Source: an uncultured Bacteroidales bacterium
GTDB lineage: Bacteria; Bacteroidota; Bacteroidia; Bacteroidales; Bacteroidaceae
Assembly (NCBI GenBank): GCA_902801485.1
Contig: CADCIP010000024.1
Coordinates: 1 to 46,566, forward strand
DNA length: 46,566 nucleotides
Direction: 5' to 3'
In this document: piece after piece, positions 6,587 to 14,539 of the stretch
Position numbering within the stretch: the first letter of the stretch is position 1
Layout: every line of letters starts with the position of its first letter
Translations under genes and position numbers: made by a program
The notes under the pieces: generated by a model
What the model was told of the DNA's origin: nothing
The model's input: the letters and a program-made list of their open reading frames with translations, nothing else
Database searches by the model: none

Positions 6587-9562
6587 ATGAAACAGCAAAC
6601 AAAAACAATGACAATTAGGATTATTATTGCAATGATGATGTTGCAGTTTTTTGTAAATGAAGCCGTTGCGCAATATGTCATCGGACAAAAATTCACTGTT
6701 TCGAATGGCATGAAATACATAATGGCGAATAATCAATCCGGCTACTATACGATGAATGTGGAAGTAACAAACGTAAAACCAAATAATGAGTATGAGGTGA
6801 AAATTTATTCTGATGCTTATCTCAAACGGCCTGGAACAGAATCTGTAGTAAATCGCTTTGAAATACCACAAATAGTTTACAAAAATGGGGACTCTTTCAC
6901 TGTTACTTCTGTTGGAAAACTAAAGAGTAGTACAGAAGCCTATACAGCACCTAACGTAACTGTCACATCAATCGATTTACCACCAACAGTAGCTGTTATT
7001 GATGAGTATGCATTTGCCAGCTATGAATCTTTAACTCAAGTGACGGGGGCACATAATTTGAGGACAATCAGAAATTCTGCTTTTGCTAGATGTAGTAAAT
7101 TAGAATCTTTGCCTGATGTTGCAGATTTGGCATTTGTAGAAGAAATAGAAGATTATGCCTTTTATTTTTGCGATAATTTTCACATAGCTAATTTGACAAG
7201 TATAAAGAAACTTGGGAAAGGTTCTTTCTCAGTCAGATCTGGTTCTAATTATGGACTAAGCACATTGGTGTTGGGTGATCAATTGGCCGGTTCTATTCCA
7301 GAGGACTGTTTTAACAATAATAAACTACTCACTTCCGTTGAGATTCCGGCAGGTGTTAACAGTATTGAGAAAAATGCTTTCTCTTCTTGTTCAAATCTAA
7401 AAACAATTACAGTACATGCAACAATTCCTCCGACATTAGATAACCAATTTCAACGTGGTTCGACAATCTACGTTCCTTTTGGCTGCAAGAACTTATATAG
7501 TACCGCAGATGGATGGAAAGAATACAATATCGTGGAATTTGGAAGGATTGATGTCACAGGAATCTCGCTTAGCCAAGGGACACTCAATTTTACCGCAGCA
7601 GGGCAAACAGCCACACTTACTGCCATAGTTGCACCATCAAATGCCACTAACAAGAGTATCACGTGGACTAGTAGTAACAGATCTGTTGCTACAGTTGATG
7701 CTAACGGTAATGTAACGGCAGTCGCTAATGGTACTACAACTGTCACTGCTAGAACTAATGATGGGAGCAATCTAAGTGCTACTTGTAGCGTCACCGTCGA
7801 TATTTCAGAACTGAGTGGTTTCAGCAATTACAAACTTTACACACTGGCATGCAAACGTGGCGGCTTAGTTATGAATGATAATGGTACAGGTTTGGCTGCA
7901 GGACAGAAAAGAACAGATGCGCCTGAGGTAGACAAGCGTTTTGCAATCATCACTTATAATGGTGGATATTACTTATACAGCCCGACTGTGAAGAAGTTTT
8001 TGCTTGCAGATGGGAGTTTCGTGAACGGGTTGGGTTCACCCATTACTTTTGACAATAGTCATCCCGATGGCAACTACATGTATATGCTGACTACTCAGGA
8101 CACAGAAGGCACCACTTTATTTTTCAACAACAACGGTGATATTGTCATCTGTGACTGGTGGACTCCCGATGACGGCAACCGTTGGCTCATAGAACCCGTT
8201 TCTGACTTTGATCCGACCGAGGCTCTGACAATTGCTTCCAATCAGGTCTATAAAGTAACATATGAGGTGCTGTATAAAGGCAACGTGGTCGCTACTGCAA
8301 CAGAAGAAGTGCCCAAAGGCTCTGTTTTGCCCTCACCACCGGCTTCGCTATCAAACAATTTTGTCTCTCTTACGAAGTTCGGTACTCATCCCACTACTAT
8401 AACAAAGAATGAAACTATCCAATTTACAGCAACGTGGGACGGACCATTCGAATTCTCGGAAAGCGTAGATAACGCCAAGTGGTATAATATGCATATTTAC
8501 AGTGGTTGGTACGTAGGTAAGCAAGCGAGTGAGCCTTATTATCCCATTGCGAATGCGGGTGATGCACTAAACACGAAAGAATATCAATGGGCCTTTGGTG
8601 GTGATCCTTATCATATAAAAGTATATAACCGTACTTCTGGATTTGCAGAGACATTAACCAAAGATGGTGAGAATGTTGTGATGAGAATAGGTGACTATTC
8701 ATGGGACATACTGCCTAATAATGATGGATTCGTACTGAGAGAAATGGGCACATCATACAATTGTATCAATCAATATACAGGCGGAGGTGGACCATTAAAG
8801 ACTTGGAATCATTATGATTGTCCAACAAACGTCGCCTCTACATTCCGAGTTGAAGAAGTTCAACAGATAAACGATGTAGTTGTGGTCACAGATATCTCAC
8901 AATTGGATAATGCTATTTACATCGAACAGTTTGCAGCAAAAGTTGGTGAGAATACGCAAATGGAGATTTGCTTGAAGAATGCAGAAGCAGCTACAGCCTA
9001 CGTATTTGATTTGGTGTTGCCGGAAGGTATCACTGTAGCAACGAACGACAAGGGTAAATACATTGACGAATTGTCAGACCGCCACGACGACCATACGCGT
9101 ACCATTAATTATAAAGGTGAAAACATTTATAGTCTTTCCACTCTTTCTGGTAACTCGGAAGAACTAACGGGTAATGATGGCGCTATACGCTTAGTTACAA
9201 TAGCGGTTTCCGATAACATGGCTGAAGGCAATTACGCCATAGATATCAAGAACGCCTCATATTCTAAGCCCGATGGCACATTGGTATCACTCCCAGATGT
9301 CAGAGCAGTTGTAACGGTTGAGGATTATGTGCTTGGCGATGTTAACGGCAATGGAGGCGTTGACATTGGTGATGCAGTAAGTATTGTAAACTACCTGGTT
9401 GGTAAGGATTCGTCCAACTTCGTAGCTAAGGCTGCAGATACCAACAAGAACGAGCAGATAGACATCGGTGATGCTGTAACTATTGTTAACCTGCTTGTAG
9501 GAAAAATTACCAGCCTTACTCGTGAATTAAATATCAACTGGGACGATAAGAATCCGGAATAA
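6587..9562 (+). CDS. Large secreted BspA-LRR / Big2 / cohesin-like / dockerin protein
   Basis: The protein has 991 residues. A signal peptide ends near residue 28 (EAVAQ). Residues about 105-300 form a BspA-type LRR region (VIDEYAFASYESLTQV, SIEKNAFSSCSNLKTI). About 318-405 is a bacterial Ig-like Big2 domain (VTGISLSQGTLNF, TWTSSNRSVATVD, GTTTVTA). About 410-770 holds two beta-rich regions, each with the look of a lectin or trefoil-like module. About 775-912 is cohesin-like (ENTQMEICLKNAE, AYVFDLVLPEGI). About 914-975 has two dockerin-type calcium loops (GDVNGNGGVDIGDAVSIVNYLVG and DTNKNEQIDIGDAVTIVNLLVG). There is no obvious C-terminal sorting tail, so anchoring may depend on the dockerin. 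It is followed 42 bp later by another cohesin-like secreted protein; the two may interact, which is untested. Confidence 0.85.
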   Translation: MKQQTKTMTIRIIIAMMMLQFFVNEAVAQYVIGQKFTVSNGMKYIMANNQSGYYTMNVEVTNVKPNNEYEVKIYSDAYLKRPGTESVVNRFEIPQIVYKNGDSFTVTSVGKLKSSTEAYTAPNVTVTSIDLPPTVAVIDEYAFASYESLTQVTGAHNLRTIRNSAFARCSKLESLPDVADLAFVEEIEDYAFYFCDNFHIANLTSIKKLGKGSFSVRSGSNYGLSTLVLGDQLAGSIPEDCFNNNKLLTSVEIPAGVNSIEKNAFSSCSNLKTITVHATIPPTLDNQFQRGSTIYVPFGCKNLYSTADGWKEYNIVEFGRIDVTGISLSQGTLNFTAAGQTATLTAIVAPSNATNKSITWTSSNRSVATVDANGNVTAVANGTTTVTARTNDGSNLSATCSVTVDISELSGFSNYKLYTLACKRGGLVMNDNGTGLAAGQKRTDAPEVDKRFAIITYNGGYYLYSPTVKKFLLADGSFVNGLGSPITFDNSHPDGNYMYMLTTQDTEGTTLFFNNNGDIVICDWWTPDDGNRWLIEPVSDFDPTEALTIASNQVYKVTYEVLYKGNVVATATEEVPKGSVLPSPPASLSNNFVSLTKFGTHPTTITKNETIQFTATWDGPFEFSESVDNAKWYNMHIYSGWYVGKQASEPYYPIANAGDALNTKEYQWAFGGDPYHIKVYNRTSGFAETLTKDGENVVMRIGDYSWDILPNNDGFVLREMGTSYNCINQYTGGGGPLKTWNHYDCPTNVASTFRVEEVQQINDVVVVTDISQLDNAIYIEQFAAKVGENTQMEICLKNAEAATAYVFDLVLPEGITVATNDKGKYIDELSDRHDDHTRTINYKGENIYSLSTLSGNSEELTGNDGAIRLVTIAVSDNMAEGNYAIDIKNASYSKPDGTLVSLPDVRAVVTVEDYVLGDVNGNGGVDIGDAVSIVNYLVGKDSSNFVAKAADTNKNEQIDIGDAVTIVNLLVGKITSLTRELNINWDDKNPE

Positions 9563-9604
9563 AAACATCAAAAACAATAGGAAATAATCAAAAACAATAA
9601 TTGT

Positions 9605-10819
9605 ATGAAAAAGATTTTTGTATTTATCAGTCTGCTACTTTCTTTTGCAAGTAGCACGTATGCTGACGATGCGTTCAGCGTAGACAACGTCACTCTTCCC
9701 AAGAACGAGGAGGCTGACGTAGTAGTAAAATTCTCCTTGGACAATGGTAGCACCTGCTCAGGATATACCTTTTGGTTACAAGTGCCTGAGCAACTGGCAT
9801 TCGTGACGTATGTAAAGAATGAAAAGACATACGTGACTTATACTGCAGGCGACTGCTATGATGATACTCCTACTATTACTCCCAACATTGATGAAGGCTA
9901 CCTTAAGGTTGGCTGTCTGACAGCAAACAGCGACCCAATCATTGGCCAGACAGGAACACTGGTGACTTTCCGACTGAAGGTGGTAGGAGAAGTAAATGTT
10001 GGTGATGTGCTGAATGGAAAGTTGATAAAAGGCACTATCTCAGCCGAAAACGGAACGGTACACAATGTTTCTGATGCCAACTTCACCATTACTATCGCTG
10101 AGCCAACAGAAACTCGTACTATCCTTGATGAGAATTCCACAACTGCGCCAACAGCTGCATCAAACGTGGATATTCGTGTAAAGAGAACTATTAATGCTAA
10201 TTCCTGGAGTACAATCTGTCTGCCTTTCGCTATGACAGAGGCACAGACAAAAGAAGTATTCGGCAATGACGTGCAGTTGGCTGACTTCACAGGGTATGAG
10301 ACTACAGAGGATGCTGACGAGAATATTGTAGGCATTACGGTCAATTTCTCAAATGTGACAGCGTTAGAGGCTAATCATCCGTATATCATCAAAGTGTCTT
10401 CACCTGTGACAGAGTTCACCTTGGACAACGTAGAAGTCGATCCAGAAGAAGAACCGACAAATGCTGTCATAAAACGTACAAAGAAACAGTGGAGCGAGAT
10501 GATTGGAACATATGTGGCAGAAACGGAAATTGAAGCACAGATGTTATTTATTAGCGGAGGTAACTTCTGGTATTCTGCGGGTTCAACAAAGATGAAAGGA
10601 TATCGTGCCTACTTTGATTTCTATGATGTATTGACAGAAGTAGAAAATGCAGGCGTAAAAATGTTTGTTAATATTGATGGTGAAGAAGAAACGGGAATAG
10701 AAAACGTTAACGTTAACGATAACCCCAACGGTACAATATTCGACCTGAGCGGACGCAAGTTAGATAAGACACCTCAGAAGGGTGTGTACATTGTGAATGG
10801 AAAGAAAATACTACACTAA
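9605..10819 (+). CDS. Secreted cohesin-like protein with C-terminal sorting-type tail
   Basis: The protein has 404 residues. Its signal peptide is MKKIFVFISLLLSFASSTYA. Residues 22-167 form a cohesin-like beta-sandwich (VDNVTLPKNEEADVVVKFSL, then a QTGTLVTFRLKV strand). Residues about 185-345 form a module often seen in Bacteroidales surface proteins (NSWSTICLPF, ANHPYIIKV, KGYRAYF). The end, TIFDLSGRKLDKTPQKGVYIVNGKKILH, has the IFDLSGRK and GVYIVNGKK phrases typical of short type IX-like C-terminal domains in Prevotella. The fold assignment is by pattern. It sits between the dockerin-bearing protein and a small-peptide gene, all on the plus strand, and the three may form one transcript. Confidence 0.8.
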   Translation: MKKIFVFISLLLSFASSTYADDAFSVDNVTLPKNEEADVVVKFSLDNGSTCSGYTFWLQVPEQLAFVTYVKNEKTYVTYTAGDCYDDTPTITPNIDEGYLKVGCLTANSDPIIGQTGTLVTFRLKVVGEVNVGDVLNGKLIKGTISAENGTVHNVSDANFTITIAEPTETRTILDENSTTAPTAASNVDIRVKRTINANSWSTICLPFAMTEAQTKEVFGNDVQLADFTGYETTEDADENIVGITVNFSNVTALEANHPYIIKVSSPVTEFTLDNVEVDPEEEPTNAVIKRTKKQWSEMIGTYVAETEIEAQMLFISGGNFWYSAGSTKMKGYRAYFDFYDVLTEVENAGVKMFVNIDGEEETGIENVNVNDNPNGTIFDLSGRKLDKTPQKGVYIVNGKKILH

Positions 10820-10821
10820 AG

Positions 10822-10880
10822 GTTCAAGAAGTTTAAGGAGTTCAAAAAGTTCAAGAAGTTTAAGGAGTTTAAGAGTTAAT
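10822..10880. repeat. Direct repeat of 21 bp, period 27
   Basis: GTTCAAGAAGTTTAAGGAG at 10822 recurs at 10849 (identical over 21 bases), followed by a third partial unit (GTTTAAGAGTT). It lies between a gene end and the small-peptide gene. The reverse complement (AAACTTCTTGAAC) resembles strings near 25500 and 35462. Confidence 0.75.
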
Positions 10881-10902
10881 TATTAATTAAAAACGTAACG
10901 CA

Positions 10903-11082
10903 ATGAAAAAGATATATAATTCTCCACAAACTATCGTGGTAAAGATACAACAGAGTTTACCCCTTGCTACCAGCGGTGTAAGAGGTGGTGATCCATACGA
11001 CATAGATTATGGTGGCGTTGATAATGACGGAAGTATTATTCCGGAAACAAAACATTACAATGTATGGGATGACGAATGGTAA
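10903..11082 (+). CDS. Small peptide of the 'MKKIYxxP...WDDEW' type (59 aa)
   Basis: ATG at 10903, TAA at 11080-11082. The peptide begins MKKIYNSPQTIVVKIQQ, then SLPLATSGVRGGDP, a Gly/Asp/Tyr-rich centre (YDIDYGGVDNDG), and ends VWDDEW. It has no signal peptide or membrane helix. From memory, many Prevotella and Bacteroides genomes carry short peptides with the same layout: an N-terminal 'MKK-Y--P---VV', a 'L-A-S' break, a variable core and an acidic/Trp end. They often sit after secreted-protein genes. Function unknown. A leader-plus-core precursor peptide is one idea, a regulator of the upstream surface gene another. The open frame, good context and a terminator 44 bp later make it a real gene rather than chance. 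Confidence 0.75.
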   Translation: MKKIYNSPQTIVVKIQQSLPLATSGVRGGDPYDIDYGGVDNDGSIIPETKHYNVWDDEW

Positions 11083-11125
11083 TCTCCTTACTGTCCTCTC
11101 ACCATATATAAGAAGGTAGTATTCT

Positions 11126-11176
11126 GTATCCGCGGTACCGGAATTTTATGGTATCCGCGGATACTTTTTCTTTTTG
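11126..11176 (+). terminator. Rho-independent terminator after small-peptide gene
   Basis: GTATCCGCGG (11126-11135) pairs with CCGCGGATAC (11155-11164), with extra inner pairs TACC/GGTA around a bulge, followed by TTTTTCTTTTT. It closes the plus-strand block of surface genes. Confidence 0.85.
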
Positions 11177-11265
11177 CGGTACATCTTTGAAGGAAAGCAA
11201 TACCCATGATTAGGTTCTTCTTCACTTTTGTTGATAAAAACAACTTGTCAACTTGTCATCTAAAT

Positions 11266-11294
11266 GGTAAACGGTAAACTGTAAACGGTAAACG
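11266..11294. repeat. GTAAAC tandem repeat
   Basis: Four copies of (G/T)GTAAAC(G/T)-like units run head to tail in 29 bp. They are similar in style to the TGTAAAC repeat at 46413-46447. Confidence 0.7.
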
Positions 11295-11383
11295 TGAGGG
11301 TTTTCGGGGTTTTCTTTCAATTTTCCACATTTCAACAAAATTGACGAAGAACCATGTCATTTCGATAAAAACCTTTGGTTTTC

Positions 11384-11414
11384 TTTGTGCGTATTATAAT
11401 AATCGTTATTTTTG
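11384..11414 (+). promoter_or_regulatory. Bacteroidetes promoter, full consensus
   Basis: TTTG (11384-11387), 19 bp, TATTTTTG (11407-11414), 41 bp before the next start codon. Confidence 0.75.
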
Positions 11415-11455
11415 CAAAGAGTAATAATCACAATAAAACAAAAGCTATTTGAAAT

Positions 11456-11722
11456 ATGGAGAGTGACAACGAGAAACTGAAGAAACTGTCTGATTTGGCT
11501 GGCAAGATGAAAGATGAATACGTGGAAAAGGCCAAAAAGGGCGACGAACATGCCATGAGCCGTGCTGGTGAAATGACGATGCTTCAGCATTGGGCTGAAA
11601 AGGTGAGGAATTGTGACCATACTTACGAATGGAAAGATGGCAGACGCGTCTGCTCAAAGTGCGGTCTTGAGGACCCAGACTCTCTGTCGATAGAAGAAAA
11701 GTGGGCTGAAGCATGGAGTTAA
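11456..11722 (+). CDS. Small zinc-ribbon-like protein (88 aa)
   Basis: The protein is 88 residues, with no signal peptide. Residues 1-50 are helical and charged (KKLSDLAGKMKDEYVEKAKKG). Residues 53-69 hold CDH ... CSKC, giving Cys53, His55, Cys66 and Cys69 as a plausible zinc site (CxH, 10 residues, CxxC). The tail is acidic and contains two Trp. No family is recognised; the ribbon could bind nucleic acid or protein. It has a full-consensus promoter in front and is followed by two hypothetical genes on the same strand after about 100 bp. Confidence 0.7.
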   Translation: MESDNEKLKKLSDLAGKMKDEYVEKAKKGDEHAMSRAGEMTMLQHWAEKVRNCDHTYEWKDGRRVCSKCGLEDPDSLSIEEKWAEAWS

Positions 11723-11825
11723 CTTTAGAGATTAGAAGTTGTGCCCAAAGCGGATAAAGGGTTTATTATTGACAAGAGAAGAGTTAAGAGCAAGTAATTG
11801 ATATTAAAGTATTTAATTATAGATT

Positions 11826-12494
11826 ATGGATAATAAATGGTTGGAAGACTGGGAAAGAAATAACATAAACGGTCGAATCGCAGCTAGGATTAAAGAAATA
11901 GCTAAAGACAAAAAAGAAAAGGTCTATGCGAATGAATATGATCGGAATGGCTTTGTATATCAAGGTAGGCGAATTAGTGTCGGATTAATAGTAAGTGGAG
12001 TAAAAGTAGGGGATATTCCCGGCGACGACTACTACTGCTACGTCGTTGAATTGGGAGATTTGACAGTCTGCGACGATTTCCGCCAAGCTCTATTTGACTT
12101 GCAATCGGAAGAGCATAACTCTATGCAGATTTCTGAATACATTAGTTTTAGCGACTGCGTGAAAGTATTGGGTGAGAAGTATCAGGGTATTTTAAGTGCC
12201 CTCGCAGAGATTGAACAATCCCAGGATGTCATCGAAAAGGAAACATACTGCAATATTATCTCAAGAATCACCGGCAAACTTAATCTTCGTATGCAAGATT
12301 TTACTATAGCCATTAGAGATAATTGGGAATTATGGTTACATGCCTCAGACCTTATGTCAAAAAGATCTGTCTACCTGAAAGAGCCTTCCTTCATCGAGGA
12401 GATGGATAGGATAAAAGAATACTTTGATGAAAACCTTACCATGATTAAGCAATGGATTCAAGATGCCATCATCGCAAAGAAGAATGATATATAA
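11826..12494 (+). CDS. Hypothetical protein (222 aa)
   Basis: Cytoplasmic-looking protein without signal peptide or membrane helix. The N-terminal third is basic and helical (RIAARIKEIAKDKKEK), followed by a beta segment (RRISVGLIVSGVKVGDIPGDDYYCYVVELG). The rest is largely helical with a regular heptad-like pattern (residues about 100-215). I do not recognise the fold. The phrase 'FVYQGRRISVGLIVSGVKVG' resembles 'EVRAGGRRISFGQISHYEYN' in the next protein (both have a 'GRRIS-G-I' strand). The two may therefore share a small beta module, a hint that they are related partners. The gap to the next likely start is 14 bp. Confidence 0.65.
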   Translation: MDNKWLEDWERNNINGRIAARIKEIAKDKKEKVYANEYDRNGFVYQGRRISVGLIVSGVKVGDIPGDDYYCYVVELGDLTVCDDFRQALFDLQSEEHNSMQISEYISFSDCVKVLGEKYQGILSALAEIEQSQDVIEKETYCNIISRITGKLNLRMQDFTIAIRDNWELWLHASDLMSKRSVYLKEPSFIEEMDRIKEYFDENLTMIKQWIQDAIIAKKNDI

Positions 12495-12508
12495 AGTAAT
12501 TGTTAGTT

Positions 12509-13390
12509 ATGCTTTTTTGTAAATCATTAGGTAATCTGGAGATTGACTACGACAAGAAAGAAGTCAGAGCTGGCGGAAGAAGAATTAGCTTCGGTCAGAT
12601 AAGTCATTATGAGTATAATCATGAGAAGACGGAATATGGCGACTACGATCCACAGGATAGCGACGCGCGCGAACATTTACTGCACCAGAAGGAAATAATG
12701 AGGGTCTGCGGCAAATGCGTTGAACTGCCGCCAAACTATCACCCGTTTTCCATAACGCCAGGTTTTGATGAAGTAGTATTACAACTCTGGTTCAATTATT
12801 ATCAAGGTGAAGAACTTAAGCAGTCTTCTTTGGACTTTACGCAGAACGACGCCCTTAAAGCAAGGAATAAACTGAAGCCGCTCATCGAACAATTGAGAGA
12901 GAGAAGAGCCTCTGATGATTTCAATATGTTTATCGGCGAAGAACATCTCAGAATTGGAAATATTGCTTCCCTCAATGTCCCGATGAAAGATTTCAACATA
13001 CAAGAAGCAGACCTTCCGATATTTGGCCCCTGTTCTGTTCATGCGTACGGAAAAGAAGTAGTAACACATATTAATTTGTCAACAGAACGGAAACTGAGCG
13101 AGGAGGAAATGCTGCCCATGCTCGAATATATGAAGAAAAGCATGCCTGTGGAATCTTATTATGAAGACAACGGCTACGGCGTTATGCCAAAGCCGCATGA
13201 GATTAACCTGTTCTGGGAACTTCCGCAGGGTAAGGTCAAAATGAGTTGGGACGGATTCAACTATACACGTGGAGATGAACCAAACCAACCAAGAGGTGAT
13301 GGAATGGATTACGTAAGAATCGAACTATGGGATTGTGTGGTATTACAGCAGACAAGAGACGAAGCATACTACAGATCGTTAGTAGATTAG
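12509..13390 (+). CDS. Hypothetical protein (293 aa), paired with upstream gene
   Basis: The ATG at 12509 (MLFCKSLGNLEIDYDKKEV) is preferred over a TTG at 12500. No signal peptide is present. Two alpha/beta halves can be guessed: residues 1-130, beginning with GRRISFGQISHYEYN and a Cys pair (VCGKC), and 135-293 with EEHLRIGNIASLNVPMKD and a strand-rich end (KVKMSWDGFNY, YVRIELWDCVVLQQ). No catalytic motif stands out. It shares the 'GRRIS-G-I' phrase with the upstream protein and probably its transcript. A small 6-bp hairpin (GAATCC GAAG GGATTC, 13396-13411) follows the stop. Confidence 0.65.
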   Translation: MLFCKSLGNLEIDYDKKEVRAGGRRISFGQISHYEYNHEKTEYGDYDPQDSDAREHLLHQKEIMRVCGKCVELPPNYHPFSITPGFDEVVLQLWFNYYQGEELKQSSLDFTQNDALKARNKLKPLIEQLRERRASDDFNMFIGEEHLRIGNIASLNVPMKDFNIQEADLPIFGPCSVHAYGKEVVTHINLSTERKLSEEEMLPMLEYMKKSMPVESYYEDNGYGVMPKPHEINLFWELPQGKVKMSWDGFNYTRGDEPNQPRGDGMDYVRIELWDCVVLQQTRDEAYYRSLVD

Positions 13391-13432
13391 AAATTGAATC
13401 CGAAGGGATTCTGCCATATATTGTTATTATGC

Positions 13433-13440
13433 TAACTTTG
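13433..13440 (+). promoter_or_regulatory. -7 box before the beta-helix/M6 protease operon
   Basis: TAACTTTG matches TAnnTTTG. A weak TCTG lies 19 bp upstream at 13410-13413. Confidence 0.45.
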
Positions 13441-13504
13441 CAATGGGAATAATAAGAAACAGGATGTTGAATACATGATTATTACGATACATAAATTTGA
13501 TATT

Positions 13505-14521
13505 ATGAAGAAATTATATTTTTTTATGTGTGCTGTTGTGATGAGTATAACAGTAGCAAAGGCTCAGCAAGCCGTAGCCGTGCTGACGCATGAGGGAACA
13601 AGTAAGACTTTTAGTGGCTATAATGCGCTCCAGAATGCCTATAAGGAGGCAGCACATGGCGACCTGATAACGCTGTCGAGCGGAACGTTCGGCGCTGTTG
13701 AAACAATAGAGAAGGCGGTGAAGATTCGTGGTGCTGGTATGGAGGCTGATACCGTATATCATACTTCACCTACTATCCTTGTGGGAGATATAACTCTGAA
13801 TATTCAAGATGCAGGAGACAATCATTTCCGACTTGAAGGGATATATAACAACAATGTGATTTATTACATGAAAGACCAGTCCGCACCAGAGTTTATCAAA
13901 TGTAGATTGAACACAATTACAACAGGAAATTATGAGGAACTAGGTCAAACTTACTACGGGAAAGTAATAAATGCAATGATATTTCACAGCAGAATATTAG
14001 GGTATATTGCGTGTACTGAAGGTAGTACAATCACTTGTATCAATAGTCACATCAAAAATCCTTATTGTTATCATGAGACTTCTTCTGTTTTTGTTTTACA
14101 AAATTGTGTTATTACAGGTGGAAATTGGAGTGATGATATAAGACTTTATGGTTCAACTCTAACAAATTGTGTTATGGCTCCGATTTATACGTATCATACA
14201 ACTCTAAATGATAAAACAATATTTAACAACTGTTTATTAAAATCAAACTTGTTACCTGATAAGACTAAAAATACATATCAGTCTTTTGATAATGTCTTAG
14301 CAGTATTTAAAACTTATAACGGTGAACATGGCCAAGATCATGATGCAGAGGATTTTATGTTAAATGATGAGTACAATTCCAAGTATGGCATGTATTCTGG
14401 CGACTTCCCTTACAGCCCTCGTTTGTCAGGCCCGCATATCCAACTGATGGAGGTAGCTCCGCGGACATCGGATGCTGGTACGCTGAACGTGAGAATCAAG
14501 GTAGAGAATACCATAGAATAA
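13505..14521 (+). CDS. Secreted beta-helix-like protein (338 aa)
   Basis: The start at 13505 gives MKKLYFFMCAVVMSITVAKAQQ, a good signal peptide; an in-frame ATG at 13475 would add ten residues before it. The mature part begins with 'FSGYNALQNAYKEAAHGDLITLSSGTF', the phrase seen at the start of many right-handed parallel beta-helix proteins (an element that sets up a coil rung). It continues with rungs such as VKIRGAGME, NNNVIYYMKDQ, STITCINSHI, VFVLQNCVITGG and TLTNCVMAPIY. Catalytic residues of a lyase are not evident. The middle (about 13850-14350) is distinctly AT-rich compared with both ends of the gene, which may mean a mosaic origin. The M6 protease gene starts 18 bp later, so the two are likely co-transcribed. 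Confidence 0.75.
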   Translation: MKKLYFFMCAVVMSITVAKAQQAVAVLTHEGTSKTFSGYNALQNAYKEAAHGDLITLSSGTFGAVETIEKAVKIRGAGMEADTVYHTSPTILVGDITLNIQDAGDNHFRLEGIYNNNVIYYMKDQSAPEFIKCRLNTITTGNYEELGQTYYGKVINAMIFHSRILGYIACTEGSTITCINSHIKNPYCYHETSSVFVLQNCVITGGNWSDDIRLYGSTLTNCVMAPIYTYHTTLNDKTIFNNCLLKSNLLPDKTKNTYQSFDNVLAVFKTYNGEHGQDHDAEDFMLNDEYNSKYGMYSGDFPYSPRLSGPHIQLMEVAPRTSDAGTLNVRIKVENTIE

Positions 14522-14539
14522 CCCCAAAAAACATCGACT

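Larger units (their letters stand above)
11083..11455. other. Intergenic region of about 370 bp
   Basis: It contains, in order, a strong terminator (11126-11176), a duplicated CAACTTGT (11241-11256), a GTAAAC-type tandem repeat (11266-11294) and a consensus promoter (11384-11414). No open frame in it looks like a gene. Confidence 0.6.
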
